Assembly (NCBI GenBank): GCA_029287915.1
Contig: JARFQE010000067.1
Location: forward strand, 1-34,007
Origin: Arenicellales bacterium
Lineage (GTDB): Bacteria; Pseudomonadota; Gammaproteobacteria; BMS3Bbin11
DNA length: 34,007 nt
Direction of reading: 5' to 3'
Shown: in pieces, positions 10,292-21,046 of the stretch
Layout of the letters: each line of letters starts with the position of its first letter
Position numbering within the stretch: position 1 is the first letter of the stretch
The notes under the pieces: model-generated
What the model was told of the DNA's origin: nothing
What the model saw: the letters and a program-made list of their open reading frames with translations, nothing else
The model's database searches: none
Position numbers and translations under genes: made by a program

Positions 10292-10349
10292 ATGCCAACC
10301 TCAGGTAGGTAATCAGCTTTATGTAAAGGTTACAAGGCCTGGGCAGCTG

Positions 10350-10379
10350 TGGGCACTTAGTTCCTGTATCTGGTATTAT
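10350..10379 (+). promoter_or_regulatory. Possible extended -10 promoter for the DUF2782 gene
   Basis: An extended -10 element, TGGTATTAT (10371-10379), stands about 34 bases before the DUF2782 start codon. The best -35 candidate is TGGGCA (10350-10355), 18 bases upstream and matching 4 of 6 consensus positions. It lies in the 121-base gap after the M48 gene and suggests that the next genes have their own transcript. Confidence 0.35.
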
Positions 10380-10412
10380 GCCGGCTCGGATTTTGACGAA
10401 AAAGAAAAGAAA

Positions 10413-10775
10413 ATGAGAGAAATTAAAGTGACAGTTGTCCCAGCAACAATGATACTGGGGCTGATCATTTTCAGCTTTTCTGCTGCTCAGACAGGAGAGC
10501 CGGATACAGGCAATAGACAAGCCTTCAGTTCAAAAGATGTGGATCCTGCATTGATTGAAGACGGTCTTGAGCCTGAGATCAATATCCAGCAGTTCGACAA
10601 CCGTGAAGTTCAGGAATACAGTGTCAACGATCGCGTTTATATGGTCAAGATTACTCCAAGTGTTGGATCGCCATATTATCTGGTTGATCCTGATGGAACA
10701 GGGGAAATGGAATACAAGCGAGATACTGTGGGTCTTGAAGTAAATCCTCCGCAATGGACACTTTTTCGCTGGTAA
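10413..10775 (+). CDS. DUF2782 family exported protein
   Basis: A 120-residue protein with an N-terminal hydrophobic signal (about residues 7-25, likely cleavage after SFSAA). The conserved C-terminal block reads YSVNDRVYMVKITPSVGSPY, then YLVDPDGTGEMEYKR, and ends PPQWTLFRW, which I recognise as DUF2782, a family of uncharacterised small exported proteins in gammaproteobacteria. An acidic linker lies between the two parts. No function is known. The start has only a weak A/G-rich ribosome site. The next gene, a solute-binding protein, begins 56 bases downstream. Confidence 0.75.
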   Translation: MREIKVTVVPATMILGLIIFSFSAAQTGEPDTGNRQAFSSKDVDPALIEDGLEPEINIQQFDNREVQEYSVNDRVYMVKITPSVGSPYYLVDPDGTGEMEYKRDTVGLEVNPPQWTLFRW

Positions 10776-10831
10776 CTTTGTTTTTGCGAAATTGTTTTTT
10801 ATATATAACCAAACAGGAGTTTATCGTCGTT

Positions 10832-11854
10832 ATGAAACAAAACAATATCCCGCTTATCGCATTATTGTTAGCCGCTTTGATGATAAATATCGACGCCTAT
10901 GCATCCACCCTGGAGCAGGTGAAAAAACATGGAGCTGTGCGATGCGGTATCAACGAGAATCTGCCTGGATTCTCTGTCAAAGATAGCACGGGACAGTGGA
11001 GCGGGCTTGATGTTGATATCTGCCGTGCAGTAGCCGCTGCGGTATTCGCTGATGCTTCAAAGGTCGAATATATTCCAGTATCTGCAGCTGATAGATTTAC
11101 GTCACTTTCGTCCGGAAAGTTCGATATTCTTTCACGAAACACCACCTGGAATATGTCACGCGATACTGGCAAGAATATAACATTTGTTGGTGTGAACTAT
11201 TATGATGGCCAGGGCTTTATGGTACCGAAGAAATTAGCTATTCGTAGCGCACTTGAGTTGAATGGTTCAACGATATGCGCGGAAAAGGCAACAACCCATA
11301 TCGAAAACCTGAAGGATTATTTTTTACTAAACCGGATGAAATACCAGTTAAAGTCATTTGATACTGCACAACAAGCACTAATAGCCTATGAAGAAGGGCA
11401 GTGTGAAGTCATGACGTCAGATCAGTCTACACTATATTCTTTGCGAACTCAGTTGAAAAAACCGGGGCAATCGAAGGTATTGCCGGAAGTTATTTCCAAA
11501 GAACCTTTGGGACCAGCTGTTGCAGTTGGAAATGCAGGCTGGTCAAAGATAGTTCGATGGAGTCTTTTTGTTATGCTTGATGCTGAAGAAGCAGGCATCT
11601 CAGCAGGCAATGTAGATCAAGTTCGCCAGGTGTCGCGTGTACCAGCAATACGACGCCTTCTGGGGCTGGATAAGAATACAGGTGCCAGCCTTGGTTTGCA
11701 GAAGGACTGGGCTTACAACATTATCAAACAGGTAGGAAACTATGCCGACTCGTTTGATCGCAATGTTGGTAAGCATTCAGACCTGAAGGTGAAGCGTGGC
11801 CTGAACGCGTTGTGGCGTGATGGCGGTTTACATTACGCACCGCCAATTGATTAA
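10832..11854 (+). CDS. Amino-acid ABC transporter periplasmic binding protein (family 3)
   Basis: A 340-residue solute-binding protein of the general/polar amino acid type (AapJ/BztA-like). I chose the ATG at 10832 because it gives a clean signal peptide (cleavage after IDAYA) and follows AGGAG at 10815-10819; the frame is open further upstream. Family signatures are GLDVDICRAVAAAVF, the DILSRNTTWNMSRDTG segment and VNYYDGQGFMV. The usual ligand-loop motif QTGTT is replaced by EKATT near residue 155, so the ligand may differ from that of AapJ. No permease or ATPase genes lie next to it, so it must use components encoded elsewhere or serve another role such as sensing. Confidence 0.88.
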   Translation: MKQNNIPLIALLLAALMINIDAYASTLEQVKKHGAVRCGINENLPGFSVKDSTGQWSGLDVDICRAVAAAVFADASKVEYIPVSAADRFTSLSSGKFDILSRNTTWNMSRDTGKNITFVGVNYYDGQGFMVPKKLAIRSALELNGSTICAEKATTHIENLKDYFLLNRMKYQLKSFDTAQQALIAYEEGQCEVMTSDQSTLYSLRTQLKKPGQSKVLPEVISKEPLGPAVAVGNAGWSKIVRWSLFVMLDAEEAGISAGNVDQVRQVSRVPAIRRLLGLDKNTGASLGLQKDWAYNIIKQVGNYADSFDRNVGKHSDLKVKRGLNALWRDGGLHYAPPID

Positions 11855-11982
11855 ATTCTGTACTGGCCTGCACCCGAAAATTCTGCACATTGAATGTGAA
11901 AAACTAATATAGAAAAACTGCTGCTGAGACTAAAAAAACACTGCCCTTTAAATAAAGGAATCCTCTACTGAGTAAAAATTAA

Positions 11983-12177
11983 TCAGGAAGTCTCACAGGT
12001 CATATCTTGCCCGCAACATTGCGGTGATTTTATTTTCCCATGACCGTTTGGACATTCAGAAATCTGCACCTCGCTACCATCGTCGAGTTTCAGTATGCCG
12101 TTTACCAGTGGCGCATCACACTCACCGCAAGTGGCATTTACACTCATACCGCATATATTGCATTTATAAGTTGCCAT
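11983..12177 (-). CDS. Small Cys-rich putative zinc-ribbon protein
   Basis: A 64-residue protein with nine cysteines: C6xxC9, C17xxC20, C42 with H46 (CPNGH), the pair C54-C55 in PQCCGQDM, and C61. The two CxxC knuckles suggest one zinc ribbon, and the later Cys/His set could form a second metal site. I recognise no named family, and function is unknown. The ATG is preceded by AAGGA at good spacing. It reads in the same direction as hemE, 149 bases upstream, but that gap has a small hairpin (12215-12235) and may be a transcript boundary. It converges on the binding-protein gene. Confidence 0.72.
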   Translation of the reverse strand: MATYKCNICGMSVNATCGECDAPLVNGILKLDDGSEVQISECPNGHGKIKSPQCCGQDMTCETS

Positions 12178-12326
12178 AATGTCGTCCTTATGTGTTTTTA
12201 TGTTTGAAGATAGTCACTCAATATATCAGTGAGTGGTTTGACTGTCTATTTTGATTATCTGTTATTTTGAGATATTGATATAAACTTTTAGCTAGCGCCA
12301 AAATCGAATTATAAAAACAATAAGTT

Positions 12327-13391
12327 TTACTGATGGTAAGGACGGCTCAATGTGTGCACAGCCTCGATCAAAACTGCAGCATGGTCAGGGTTAACTTCGG
12401 GATGTATGCCATGCCCCAGGTTGAATACATGGCCATTTCCTGCACCGAAACTGTCCAGCACTTTTGCCACCTGTTGACGAATCTGGTCTGGAGAAGCATA
12501 GAGTACACAGGGATCGATATTGCCCTGCAGGGCAACACGGTCACCGACACGTGAACGTGCATCAGATAAATCGGTTGTCCAATCAAGACCTAAAGCATCA
12601 CAGCCGCTGTCAGCCATCTCTTCCAGCCATTGCCCGCCACCCTTTGTAAACAGTACCACAGGTACATGAACCGTTGATTTACTGGCTTTTAAATTTTCAA
12701 CTATCCGAGTCATATAGGAAAGAGAGAATTCTCTATAACTGGACGGTGATAGCGATCCGCCCCAGGTATCAAAAATCATGACAGTCTGTACGCCGGATTC
12801 TATTTGTGCGGCGAGATAAATACTTACACTGTCTGCTAGAGTAACAAGCATCCTGTGCAGAAGGTCCGGTCGATTGTACATCATTGCCTTGATACGAGAA
12901 AAAGTCTTGCTACTTCCTCCCTCAACCATGTAAGTAGCAAGTGTCCATGGACTACCTGAAAAGCCGATTAGTGGCACGCGCCCATTCAGCTCGCGGGATA
13001 TCAGCGAGACGGCATCGGTGACATAGCGTAAGTCAGTGTAGGGATCGGGAACCATGAGACGGGTAATATCATCTTCATCGGTAACCGGGTGTTGAAAGCG
13101 AGGACCTTCTCCTTCTTCGAAGTACAGACCTAGTCCCATAGCATCCGGTATTGTCAGGATGTCGGAGAATAGAATAGCGGCATCAAGCGGGAATCTGTCC
13201 AGTGGCTGCAGAGTGACCTCACAGGCGAGCTCAGGGTTCTGGCAAAGATTCATGAAATTACCAGCCTTTCTGCGGGTCTCACGATACTCAGGTAGATACC
13301 GGCCAGCCTGTCGCATCATCCAAACTGGTGTAACATCAACCGCTTCGCGTCGTAGAGCCCGCAATAAGCGGTCGTTTTTGAGTGTTGGCAT
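12327..13391 (-). CDS. hemE: Uroporphyrinogen decarboxylase
   Basis: A 354-residue cytosolic enzyme that removes four carboxylates from uroporphyrinogen III to give coproporphyrinogen III in heme synthesis. The N-terminal signature [16 protein letters not shown] is at residues 22-37, with the substrate-binding arginines, and the essential Asp77 is in [14 protein letters not shown]. The [17 protein letters not shown] segment and the C-terminal [12 protein letters not shown] are also typical. Length matches E. coli HemE. It starts 13 bases after gltD on the same strand, completing the gltB-gltD-hemE order seen in Pseudomonas-type genomes, so it is probably expressed with them. Confidence 0.96.
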   Translation of the reverse strand: MPTLKNDRLLRALRREAVDVTPVWMMRQAGRYLPEYRETRRKAGNFMNLCQNPELACEVTLQPLDRFPLDAAILFSDILTIPDAMGLGLYFEEGEGPRFQHPVTDEDDITRLMVPDPYTDLRYVTDAVSLISRELNGRVPLIGFSGSPWTLATYMVEGGSSKTFSRIKAMMYNRPDLLHRMLVTLADSVSIYLAAQIESGVQTVMIFDTWGGSLSPSSYREFSLSYMTRIVENLKASKSTVHVPVVLFTKGGGQWLEEMADSGCDALGLDWTTDLSDARSRVGDRVALQGNIDPCVLYASPDQIRQQVAKVLDSFGAGNGHVFNLGHGIHPEVNPDHAAVLIEAVHTLSRPYHQ

Positions 13392-13404
13392 AATGATCTG
13401 AATT

Positions 13405-14847
13405 CTAGCGTGGCAAGTCGCTGGATCCCATCAGATATTCATCGACGGCTCTAGCAGCCTGGCGTCCTTCACGGATGGCCCACACCACCAGAGACTGACC
13501 ACGTCGCATGTCACCGGCAGAGAATACGCCGTCGACGGAAGTACTGTAGTCAGCAGTATTGGCTTTGACGTTGCCGCGATCATCTTTTTGCAGACTGAGT
13601 TCTTCGATCATTCCCTGATGGACAGGGTGTACAAAACCCATGGCGAGCAAGACCAGGTCTGCCTTGACTTCGAATTCCGAGCCCTTGAGTTCTGCCATCT
13701 GCCACTGGCCATTATCATCCTGCATCCATTCGACCTCGATACAATCAATGGCTGTCAGTTGACCATTTTCACCCTTGAAACGTTTTGTCGCGACACTCCA
13801 CATGCGCTCACAGCCTTCTTCCTGGGAAGTCGAGGTGCGAAGTTTATTAGGCCAGTTTGGCCAGGTCAGTGCCTTATTTTCTTTCTCGGGTGGTTTGGGC
13901 AAAATCTCCAGCTGTGTGATAGATCTTGCTCCCTGCCGGTTGGATGTCCCAATACAGTCAGATCCGGTGTCGCCACCACCGATGACCACGACATCAAGGT
14001 CAGTAGCAACAATTGCCTGGTCCTCCGGTATATGGTCACCAGCGACACGCCGGTTGGACTGTTCAAGGAAGTCCATCGCGAAATGGACACCGTCTAGTTC
14101 ACGACCGTCGATAGCAAGATCACGCGGCTGTTCCGAGCCCCCGGTCAGGACAACAGCATCATATTTCTCGAGTACTTCAGTGGCCGATATATCCTTACCC
14201 ACCTGAATGTTCGTTCTGAAATCAACACCTTCGGCAAGCATCTGGCTCATGCGTCTATCTATCAGCGATTTACTCAGTTTGAAATCGGGAATGCCGTAGC
14301 GCATCAGGCCGCCGATCCGGTCATTTTTTTCAAACAGAGTGACCTCATGACCAACGCGTGCCAGTTGCTGGGAACAGGCCAGGCCAGCAGGGCCAGAACC
14401 GACGACCGCTACACGTTTGCCAGTTATGTGTTTAGTAATCTGGGGTTTGATCCAACCCTGTTTCCATGCCTCATCGACGATCGCGCATTCAATCGTCTTG
14501 ATCGTGACCGGGTTGTCGTCGATATTCAGCGTGCACGCCGCTTCGCAGGGTGCAGGGCAGATGCGGCCGGTAAATTCAGGAAAGTTATTTGTTGAATGCA
14601 GTACCTCTATGGCAGATTTCATGTCGCCTTTATAAACGAGGTCGTTCCAGTCCGGGATGATGTTGTTGACTGGACAGCCCTGGTGGCAGAATGGAATACC
14701 ACAGTCCATGCAACGGGCTCCCTGCTGTCCAAGCACATGCTGTTCCAGTGGAATGACAAACTCTTCAAACTTGACGACACGATCGGCAACGGCAGCATAG
14801 GTGCGATCCTGCCGCTGGAATTCCATGAATCCTGTTGGTTTTCCCAT
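13405..14847 (-). CDS. gltD: Glutamate synthase (NADPH) small subunit
   Basis: A 480-residue beta subunit of bacterial glutamate synthase. It takes electrons from NADPH through FAD and iron-sulfur clusters and passes them to GltB. N-terminal cysteines in [13 protein letters not shown] (C46, C49, C54, C58) and in CPAPCEAAC (C97, C101, C105) bind the 4Fe-4S clusters. The FAD loop VGSGPAG is at about 149-155 and the NADPH fold [13 protein letters not shown] at about 290-302. The C-terminal [19 protein letters not shown] segment closes the FAD site. It lies 15 bases downstream of gltB. Length is normal. Confidence 0.96.
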   Translation of the reverse strand: MGKPTGFMEFQRQDRTYAAVADRVVKFEEFVIPLEQHVLGQQGARCMDCGIPFCHQGCPVNNIIPDWNDLVYKGDMKSAIEVLHSTNNFPEFTGRICPAPCEAACTLNIDDNPVTIKTIECAIVDEAWKQGWIKPQITKHITGKRVAVVGSGPAGLACSQQLARVGHEVTLFEKNDRIGGLMRYGIPDFKLSKSLIDRRMSQMLAEGVDFRTNIQVGKDISATEVLEKYDAVVLTGGSEQPRDLAIDGRELDGVHFAMDFLEQSNRRVAGDHIPEDQAIVATDLDVVVIGGGDTGSDCIGTSNRQGARSITQLEILPKPPEKENKALTWPNWPNKLRTSTSQEEGCERMWSVATKRFKGENGQLTAIDCIEVEWMQDDNGQWQMAELKGSEFEVKADLVLLAMGFVHPVHQGMIEELSLQKDDRGNVKANTADYSTSVDGVFSAGDMRRGQSLVVWAIREGRQAARAVDEYLMGSSDLPR

Positions 14848-14862
14848 TATATTTTTCTCCCC

Positions 14863-17800
14863 TTATGCCGTCTGCTGTTGATGCTGCTGTTCACTGGCTT
14901 CCTGCAGTGCACGACGGTATTCAACAGGCATTACCTTAACGAATCTGGGCAGGTATTCTGACCAGTTATCAAGGATCTCACGGGCACGATTACTGTTCGT
15001 ATAGTGCAGGTGCTGTTTGATCAGCTGGTGGAGCCTGATGGCATCGAATCGGGTCATATCATGGCTGACATCCACGCGGCCATGGGTTTCCATGTCGCCG
15101 CCCTGGTGATCGAGGGCTTCGAGCGCTTCATCCTCTTCAGGGATAGGTTCGAGTTCGACCTGGGCCAGGTTGCAGCGGCTCTCAAAAGTGCCATCGCCGT
15201 TCAATACATAGGCGATATCACCACTCATGCCGGCAGCAAAATTTCTTCCTGTTGGGCCGAGTACGACCACGATACCACCGGTCATGTATTCGCAGCCATG
15301 ATCACCGACAGCTTCGACCACGGCGGTAGCACCGGAGTTTCTCACCGCGAAACGCTCTCCTGCTACACCGCTGAAATAGCACTCACCGGTGATCGCGCCA
15401 TAGAGGACGGTATTGCCGACAATAATATTTTCTTCGGCCTTGATTGATGACTCTGCCGGTGGATAGATAATGATCCGCCCACCGCTCAGGCCCTTGCCAA
15501 CATAGTCGTTGCCATCACCGGCAAGTTGGATCGTGATACCATGTGCCAGGAATGCACCGAGACTCTGGCCCGCGGTTCCTCTGGCCTTGATATAGATGCT
15601 GTCATCGGGCAGGCCGTCGAACCCATATTTTTTCGCCAGTTTACCGGACAGCATGGTTCCAAAGCTACGGTTGTAATTATGGATATCTGTTTCGATCGTG
15701 ACACATTCGCCATTACTGAGGGCAGGTTCAGCCTGCTTGATTAGCTGTTGATCAATGATGCTTTCAAGACCGTGTTCCTGGCCGATGGTATTGTAGATAT
15801 CCTCCGGCGAATCTGCTGCGGGCTTCTGTAGCAGCCGGGAGTAGTCGAGACCATGGGCTTTCCAGTGATCGATCGCCTTGCGCATATCAAGACGGTCCAT
15901 CTGGCCGATCATCTCATCGAATTTTCGGAATCCCATCTGTGACATGAGCTGCCTGATTTCTTCGGCGACGAAGAAGAAGTAATTGACCACATGCTCGGGT
16001 TTACCGGTGAAGCGTTTGCGCAGTTCGGGGTCCTGCGTGGCAACACCAACCGGGCAGGTATTCAGATGGCATTTACGCATCATGATACAGCCTTCGACGA
16101 TCAGAGGTGCCGTCGCAAAGCCAAATTCATCGGCACCCAGCAGGGCACCGATAACTACGTCACGGCCAGTACGCATGCCACCATCGACCTGTACGGCTAT
16201 GCGGCTGCGCAGTCCATTCATCACCAGAGTCTGGTGGGTTTCAGCCAGGCCGATTTCCCAGGGGCTGCCTGCATGCTTGATCGAGGTCAGCGGGCTGGCA
16301 CCGGTCCCACCATCATAGCCGGCAATGGTAACGTGGTCGGCATGCGCCTTGGAAACGCCGGCTGCTACCGTGCCGACACCAACTTCGGATACCAGTTTGA
16401 CGCTGATACGAGCATCTGGATTGACATTCTTCAGGTCGAAAATCAGCTGTGCCAGGTCCTCGATCGAGTAAATGTCATGGTGCGGTGGCGGTGATATCAG
16501 TCCGACACCCGGTGTCGAATGACGCACACGGGCGATCTCGGCGTTTACTTTGTGTCCCGGCAGCTGTCCACCCTCGCCAGGCTTGGCGCCCTGGGCCATT
16601 TTGATCTGAATATCGTCGGCGTTGACCAGGTACTCGGTTGTTACACCGAACCTGCCGGAGGCGACCTGCTTGATGGCGGAACGGGCTGAATCACCGTTTT
16701 CCATGGTCTTGAAGCGGCTGCTTGCCTCGCCGCCTTCACCGGTATTCGATTTGCCACCGATGCGGTTCATCGCTATGGCGAGCGTCGAATGTGCCTCGTA
16801 GGATATCGAACCGAAGGACATTGCACCGGTTGCAAAACGTTTAACGATATCACTGGCCGGTTCAACTTCACCCAGTGGAACTGGATCTTTATTTAGCTTG
16901 ATTTCAAATAGACCGCGTAACGTTTTCAGCTCCTCGTTCTGGCTATTGACCAGCTGGCTGAACTGTTCGAATGTTCCGGCATCATTTGCGCGTGTCGCAT
17001 GCTGAAGCTTTGATATGGTATCCGGTGTCCACATGTGACTTTCGCCACGCAGTCGGAAAGCATAATCACCGCCGACATCGAGATGTTTTCGGTAGATTTC
17101 TTTTCCCCCAAAAGCGTTTTTATGCCATTCAACAGCAGAATGCGCAATCGCATTCAGGTCAGCGCCCTCGATAGTAGTAGCGGTGCCGGTAAAGTAGCGC
17201 TCCACAAAACTGGATGCCAGGCCCACCGCATCAAAAATCTGTGCACCGCAGTATGACTGGTAGGTCGATATACCCATTTTCGACATGACTTTTTTGAGGC
17301 CTTTGCCCAGTGCCTTGATATAGCGCGAGCGCGCTTCCCTGTATTCAACACCATCCAGCTGGTCAGGGGCCATGCTACGCAGTGTCTCGAAGGCGAGGTA
17401 TGGGTTGATCGCTTCTGCACCATAGCCTGCAAGAGTTGCGAAATGATGCACCTCAAGTGCGCCACCGGTCTCAACGACCAGTCCGGCGCTGGTGCGCAGA
17501 CCAGTCCGGATTAGGTGATGATGTACAGCCGAGGTCGCCAGCAGCGCCGGAATGGCAATATAGTCGGCATTAACTTTACGATCCGAGAGGATCAGGATGT
17601 TATTTCCAGCCTTGACCGAATCTTCTGCTTTTTTACATAAATCGGTAAGTGCATTTTCCATCCCTTCCGCACCGATTCCTGCGGGATAGCAGATATCCAG
17701 TGTCACGGTCCTGAAGTGTCCTTCACTGGCGTCGGCCACATTCCTGATAGCTTCAAGGTCGGTATTGGTCAAGATAGGTTGACTCACTTCCAGTCGCATA

Positions 17801-19488
17801 TGTGAGCCAGCGTCGTCAAAGCCGAGCAGATTCGGGCGAGGCCCGACCAGTGATACTAGTGACATCACCAGTTCTTCGCGTATTGGGTCAATCGGCGGAT
17901 TGGTTACCTGGGCAAAATTCTGTTTGAAGAAATTGGACAGATGTTTGGCACGGTTTGAAAGTACAGCCGGAGGATTGTCGGCACCCATCGATCCGGTGGC
18001 TTCCTGGCCAGTGACAGCCATCGGCTTGAGCAGGAACTTGACATCCTCCTGCGTATAGCCAAATGCCTGTTGTCGATCGAGCAGCGTGTCATGATCTGGT
18101 TCCATCGGGCTGATACCGCTGTTGAGTTTTTCCACTTCCAGCTGGGTTTTATCCAGCCACTCCTGGTAGGGGTGGCAGTCACTCAATTCGGCCTTCAGTT
18201 CCTGATCATCAATGATACGCCCGAGTTCGAGGTCTATAAGAAACATTTTTCCGGGCTGCAGGCGCCATTTTTTGACAATCCTTTCTTCAGGGATGTCCAG
18301 TACGCCCATTTCGGAGGCCATCAGCACCAGATTGTCATCCGTAATCAGGTAGCGGGCCGGACGTAGCCCATTACGGTCAAGCGTTGCACCGATCTGGCGA
18401 CCATCGGTAAAGGCGACCGCCGCCGGTCCATCCCAGGGCTCCATCAGTGCCGCATGATACTCGTAAAAGGCACGCCGCTTTTCGTCCATCAGCGGATTGC
18501 CGGACCAGGCTTCAGGTATCAGCATCATCATTGCGTGTGACATTGAGTAGCCGCCGAGGTAAAGCAGCTCGACCGCGTTGTCAAAGCAGGCCGTGTCTGA
18601 CCGGCCTTCTGAGATCAGCGGCCAGATTTTTTCGAGGTCATCTCCAAAGAGATCGGAGGCCATACTATAGCGACGTGCCGCCATCCAGTTGACGTTGCCG
18701 CGTACCGTATTGATTTCGCCATTATGCGCGATCATACGGAATGGCTGTGCCAGGTCCCAGGTCGGGAAGGTATTGGTTGAGAAGCGCTGGTGAACGAGTG
18801 CCAGAGCGCTTTTCATTTTCTCGTTGTTGAGGTCTTTATAGTATGTACCAACCTGGCCAGCCAGCAGCATCCCTTTATACAGCAGGGTGCGGGAAGACAT
18901 CGAGGAGATGTAAAATGCGTTGCCGCCAGGTAATCCCGCTGAATGGATGTGGTGTTCCACCTGTTTGCGAATAATGAAAAGCTTGCGCTCGAAAGCGTCC
19001 TGATCTGTACAGTTCTCACCTTTTTCGATGAACACCTGGTGAATAACCGGTTCAGACGGAAGCACTGAATAGCCCAGGCCGCTATTGTCTACGGGCACTT
19101 CACGCCATCCAAGCACGACCTGTCCTTCTTCCCCAATGAAATTTTCCAGTGCAGTTATACAGGTCGCGGCTGTGGTACTGTCCTGCGGCAGGAATACCAT
19201 GCCGACCGCGTATTCGCCGAGAGCTGGCAGGGTGATATCGATTTCTCCACTGACGGCACGCAAAAATTCATCCGGGGTCTGCATCAGGATGCCGGCGCCA
19301 TCACCCGCAAGTTTGTCAGCACCCACCGCGCCGCGATGCGTCAGGTTGCGCAGGATTTCCAGGCCCTGTTGAATAATTCGATGACTTTTACGACCAGAAA
19401 TGTCCGCAACGAACCCGACGCCGCAGCTGTCGTGTTCATTTCGAGGGTCATAAAGCCCCTGGCGGGGTGGCAAGCTGCCTTGATACAT
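14863..19488 (-). CDS. gltB: Glutamate synthase large subunit
   Basis: A 1541-residue alpha subunit that makes two glutamates from glutamine and 2-oxoglutarate. Domains in order: a class II glutamine amidotransferase beginning at Cys22 (HDSCGVGF), which becomes N-terminal after removal of a 21-residue propeptide; a central linker domain; the FMN-binding synthase barrel; and the C-terminal beta-helix. The 3Fe-4S cysteines are C1134, C1140 and C1145 in [12 protein letters not shown], with the same 6/5 spacing as E. coli. The start follows AGAGG at good spacing. Its third codon positions are visibly richer in G/C than those of neighbouring genes, perhaps reflecting high expression. First gene of gltB-gltD-hemE. 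Confidence 0.97.
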   Translation of the reverse strand: MYQGSLPPRQGLYDPRNEHDSCGVGFVADISGRKSHRIIQQGLEILRNLTHRGAVGADKLAGDGAGILMQTPDEFLRAVSGEIDITLPALGEYAVGMVFLPQDSTTAATCITALENFIGEEGQVVLGWREVPVDNSGLGYSVLPSEPVIHQVFIEKGENCTDQDAFERKLFIIRKQVEHHIHSAGLPGGNAFYISSMSSRTLLYKGMLLAGQVGTYYKDLNNEKMKSALALVHQRFSTNTFPTWDLAQPFRMIAHNGEINTVRGNVNWMAARRYSMASDLFGDDLEKIWPLISEGRSDTACFDNAVELLYLGGYSMSHAMMMLIPEAWSGNPLMDEKRRAFYEYHAALMEPWDGPAAVAFTDGRQIGATLDRNGLRPARYLITDDNLVLMASEMGVLDIPEERIVKKWRLQPGKMFLIDLELGRIIDDQELKAELSDCHPYQEWLDKTQLEVEKLNSGISPMEPDHDTLLDRQQAFGYTQEDVKFLLKPMAVTGQEATGSMGADNPPAVLSNRAKHLSNFFKQNFAQVTNPPIDPIREELVMSLVSLVGPRPNLLGFDDAGSHMRLEVSQPILTNTDLEAIRNVADASEGHFRTVTLDICYPAGIGAEGMENALTDLCKKAEDSVKAGNNILILSDRKVNADYIAIPALLATSAVHHHLIRTGLRTSAGLVVETGGALEVHHFATLAGYGAEAINPYLAFETLRSMAPDQLDGVEYREARSRYIKALGKGLKKVMSKMGISTYQSYCGAQIFDAVGLASSFVERYFTGTATTIEGADLNAIAHSAVEWHKNAFGGKEIYRKHLDVGGDYAFRLRGESHMWTPDTISKLQHATRANDAGTFEQFSQLVNSQNEELKTLRGLFEIKLNKDPVPLGEVEPASDIVKRFATGAMSFGSISYEAHSTLAIAMNRIGGKSNTGEGGEASSRFKTMENGDSARSAIKQVASGRFGVTTEYLVNADDIQIKMAQGAKPGEGGQLPGHKVNAEIARVRHSTPGVGLISPPPHHDIYSIEDLAQLIFDLKNVNPDARISVKLVSEVGVGTVAAGVSKAHADHVTIAGYDGGTGASPLTSIKHAGSPWEIGLAETHQTLVMNGLRSRIAVQVDGGMRTGRDVVIGALLGADEFGFATAPLIVEGCIMMRKCHLNTCPVGVATQDPELRKRFTGKPEHVVNYFFFVAEEIRQLMSQMGFRKFDEMIGQMDRLDMRKAIDHWKAHGLDYSRLLQKPAADSPEDIYNTIGQEHGLESIIDQQLIKQAEPALSNGECVTIETDIHNYNRSFGTMLSGKLAKKYGFDGLPDDSIYIKARGTAGQSLGAFLAHGITIQLAGDGNDYVGKGLSGGRIIIYPPAESSIKAEENIIVGNTVLYGAITGECYFSGVAGERFAVRNSGATAVVEAVGDHGCEYMTGGIVVVLGPTGRNFAAGMSGDIAYVLNGDGTFESRCNLAQVELEPIPEEDEALEALDHQGGDMETHGRVDVSHDMTRFDAIRLHQLIKQHLHYTNSNRAREILDNWSEYLPRFVKVMPVEYRRALQEASEQQHQQQTA

Positions 19489-19863
19489 GTCTAACCTCTG
19501 TTTTGTTTCTTCTCTTTAAGGCAATAATTAAAAGAGCCCGTTAATGTATGCTCGATGGATATTTTCAGGGCAGGCGGGTTAAGATCTTTTAACAACTTCC
19601 TGATAATGACTCCATCTAGCAAACAGCCGACGAACGATATCGAAGATAGCGTATTTTTTCCAGTTTTTTACAAGATTTTTGGGTCCCAGTCATTAATACC
19701 CTTGATAATTGTGTAAGCTTGGAAGTGCGATGGCCATCCTGCAAGCAAGGTGTTTATTTCAGCTTCTTGCAATCTGCCATGTTTTGGTGTTTTATCGCGC
19801 TCGCGTAACCAGTACAATCGACTGTTTGAAATCTTCTAGTGATGGGGTTTTTGGCGGAAAGCT
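19489..19863. other. Divergent intergenic region between gltB and pntAA
   Basis: These 375 bases separate two divergent operons, so they should hold both promoters and any control of nitrogen assimilation and transhydrogenase. I see no ORF and no RNA gene. One imperfect inverted repeat (TGCAAG at 19740-19745 against CTTGCA at 19766-19771) lies on the pntAA side. I looked for a sigma-54 GG-N10-GC pattern and found none that fits. Candidate sigma-70 hexamers match only 4 of 6 positions, too weak to call. Confidence 0.6.
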
Positions 19864-20973
19864 ATGAAAGTCGGTATTTTAAAGGAAAACCAAAAAGTTG
19901 AAAGTCGTGTTGCGGCTACTCCTGATTCAGTCGGGCGCCTGATCAAGCTGGGGCTTGAAGTTGCAATTGAAAAAGGAGCAGGAGAGTTGTCAGGTTTTCC
20001 TGATGCTGCATTCGAATCTGCTGGTGCCAGCGTTGTCAGTAGCGAGGATATCTGTGCTGCAGATTTTATCTTTAGCATTAATCTGCCATCCTCCTCGGTA
20101 TTAAAAAAACTGAAGTCTGGATCTATGCTGGTGACTCTGCCCGGTCTGTGTGAAGACGATGGCACTTTTAAATCACTGGCAGAAAATAAAGTTGATGTAC
20201 TCGCTCTGGAACGTATACCGAGAATTTCCCGCGCGCAGTCTATGGATGTTTTATCTTCACAGGCTAATATTGGTGGCTATCGGGCTGTGCTTGAAGCTAC
20301 GGTGCAATACAAACGTTTCTTTCCACTGATGATGACCTCGGCAGGCTCGGCCAAACCAGCCCGAGTGGTAATCCTCGGTGTTGGTGTTGCTGGTCTGCAG
20401 GCAATTGCAACGGCGCGTCGACTGGGTGCGCAGGTCTGGGCATACGATGTGCGTCCGGAAACCAGTGAACAGGTAGAGTCACTGGGAGCGAAATTTATCG
20501 AGCTTGATCTTGGTGAAGAAGGCTCGGGCGAGGGCGGTTATGCCAAAGAATTGTCTAATGAAGCAAAAAAAAAGCAGCAGCAGATGCTTTCCAAAGAATT
20601 GCAGAAAGCAGATGTACTCATTTCCACAGCAGCTATTCCCTGTCGTCCAGCACCTCGCCTGATAACCGAAGAAACAGTAAAAGGTATGCGGGAAGGTTCG
20701 GTGATCATTGACATGGCTGCAGCGACTGGTGGAAATTGTGAATTAACTGAGGCTGGCTCAGTCGTCGTCAAGCATGGTGTGCAGATAGTCGGACACACTA
20801 ATTATCCAGCAATGGTAGCAGCAGATGCCAGCAGCTTTTTTGCTCGTAATCTGGTCAATCTGATGGAATTACTGGTAACAAAAGAAGATGACAGGCTGGT
20901 GCAGCCAGACTACATGGAAGACGAGGTAACCCAGGCTGCACTGGTTGTGTATCAGGGTGAAGTGCGTTTTTGA
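19864..20973 (+). CDS. pntAA: Proton-translocating NAD(P) transhydrogenase, alpha subunit part 1
   Basis: A 369-residue soluble NAD(H)-binding domain (domain I) of the membrane transhydrogenase, in the split three-gene form known from Rhodospirillum rubrum rather than the fused PntA of E. coli. It begins MKVGILKENQKVESRVAATP, typical of the alanine dehydrogenase/PNT fold. The Rossmann loop ILGVGVAGLQAIATARRLGA is at about residues 170-189, followed by YDVRPE. The RAQSMDVLSSQANIGGYRAV segment is the conserved interdomain part. The charged mobile loop region is rich in Glu and Lys (about residues 218-240). It heads a three-gene operon; pntAB follows after 73 bases. Confidence 0.95.
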   Translation: MKVGILKENQKVESRVAATPDSVGRLIKLGLEVAIEKGAGELSGFPDAAFESAGASVVSSEDICAADFIFSINLPSSSVLKKLKSGSMLVTLPGLCEDDGTFKSLAENKVDVLALERIPRISRAQSMDVLSSQANIGGYRAVLEATVQYKRFFPLMMTSAGSAKPARVVILGVGVAGLQAIATARRLGAQVWAYDVRPETSEQVESLGAKFIELDLGEEGSGEGGYAKELSNEAKKKQQQMLSKELQKADVLISTAAIPCRPAPRLITEETVKGMREGSVIIDMAAATGGNCELTEAGSVVVKHGVQIVGHTNYPAMVAADASSFFARNLVNLMELLVTKEDDRLVQPDYMEDEVTQAALVVYQGEVRF

Positions 20974-21046
20974 AACTTTTGTTTTGCAGATATAGATTGC
21001 CAGTCCTGTTCCGAACAATAACATTCCCGATAACTGGAGTAATAAT

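Noticed and set aside
11886-11898. Palindrome CACATTGAATGTG after the binding-protein gene
   Set aside because: A short stem with no T-run; too weak to call a terminator and no matching copy seen elsewhere in the window.
13588-14097. A 169-codon ORF on the plus strand within gltD
   Set aside because: It lies wholly antisense to a clear gltD with intact motifs and has no family resemblance or ribosome site; long antisense frames are expected in G/C-rich codons.
15004-16494. Long plus-strand ORFs (147 and 167 codons) inside gltB
   Set aside because: Both are antisense shadows of the gltB synthase domain; the sense frame is fully conserved.
19736-19751. Sigma-54 promoter near TGGCCATCCTGCA upstream of pntAA
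   Set aside because: The GG and GC elements are separated by about 7 bases instead of the required 10.
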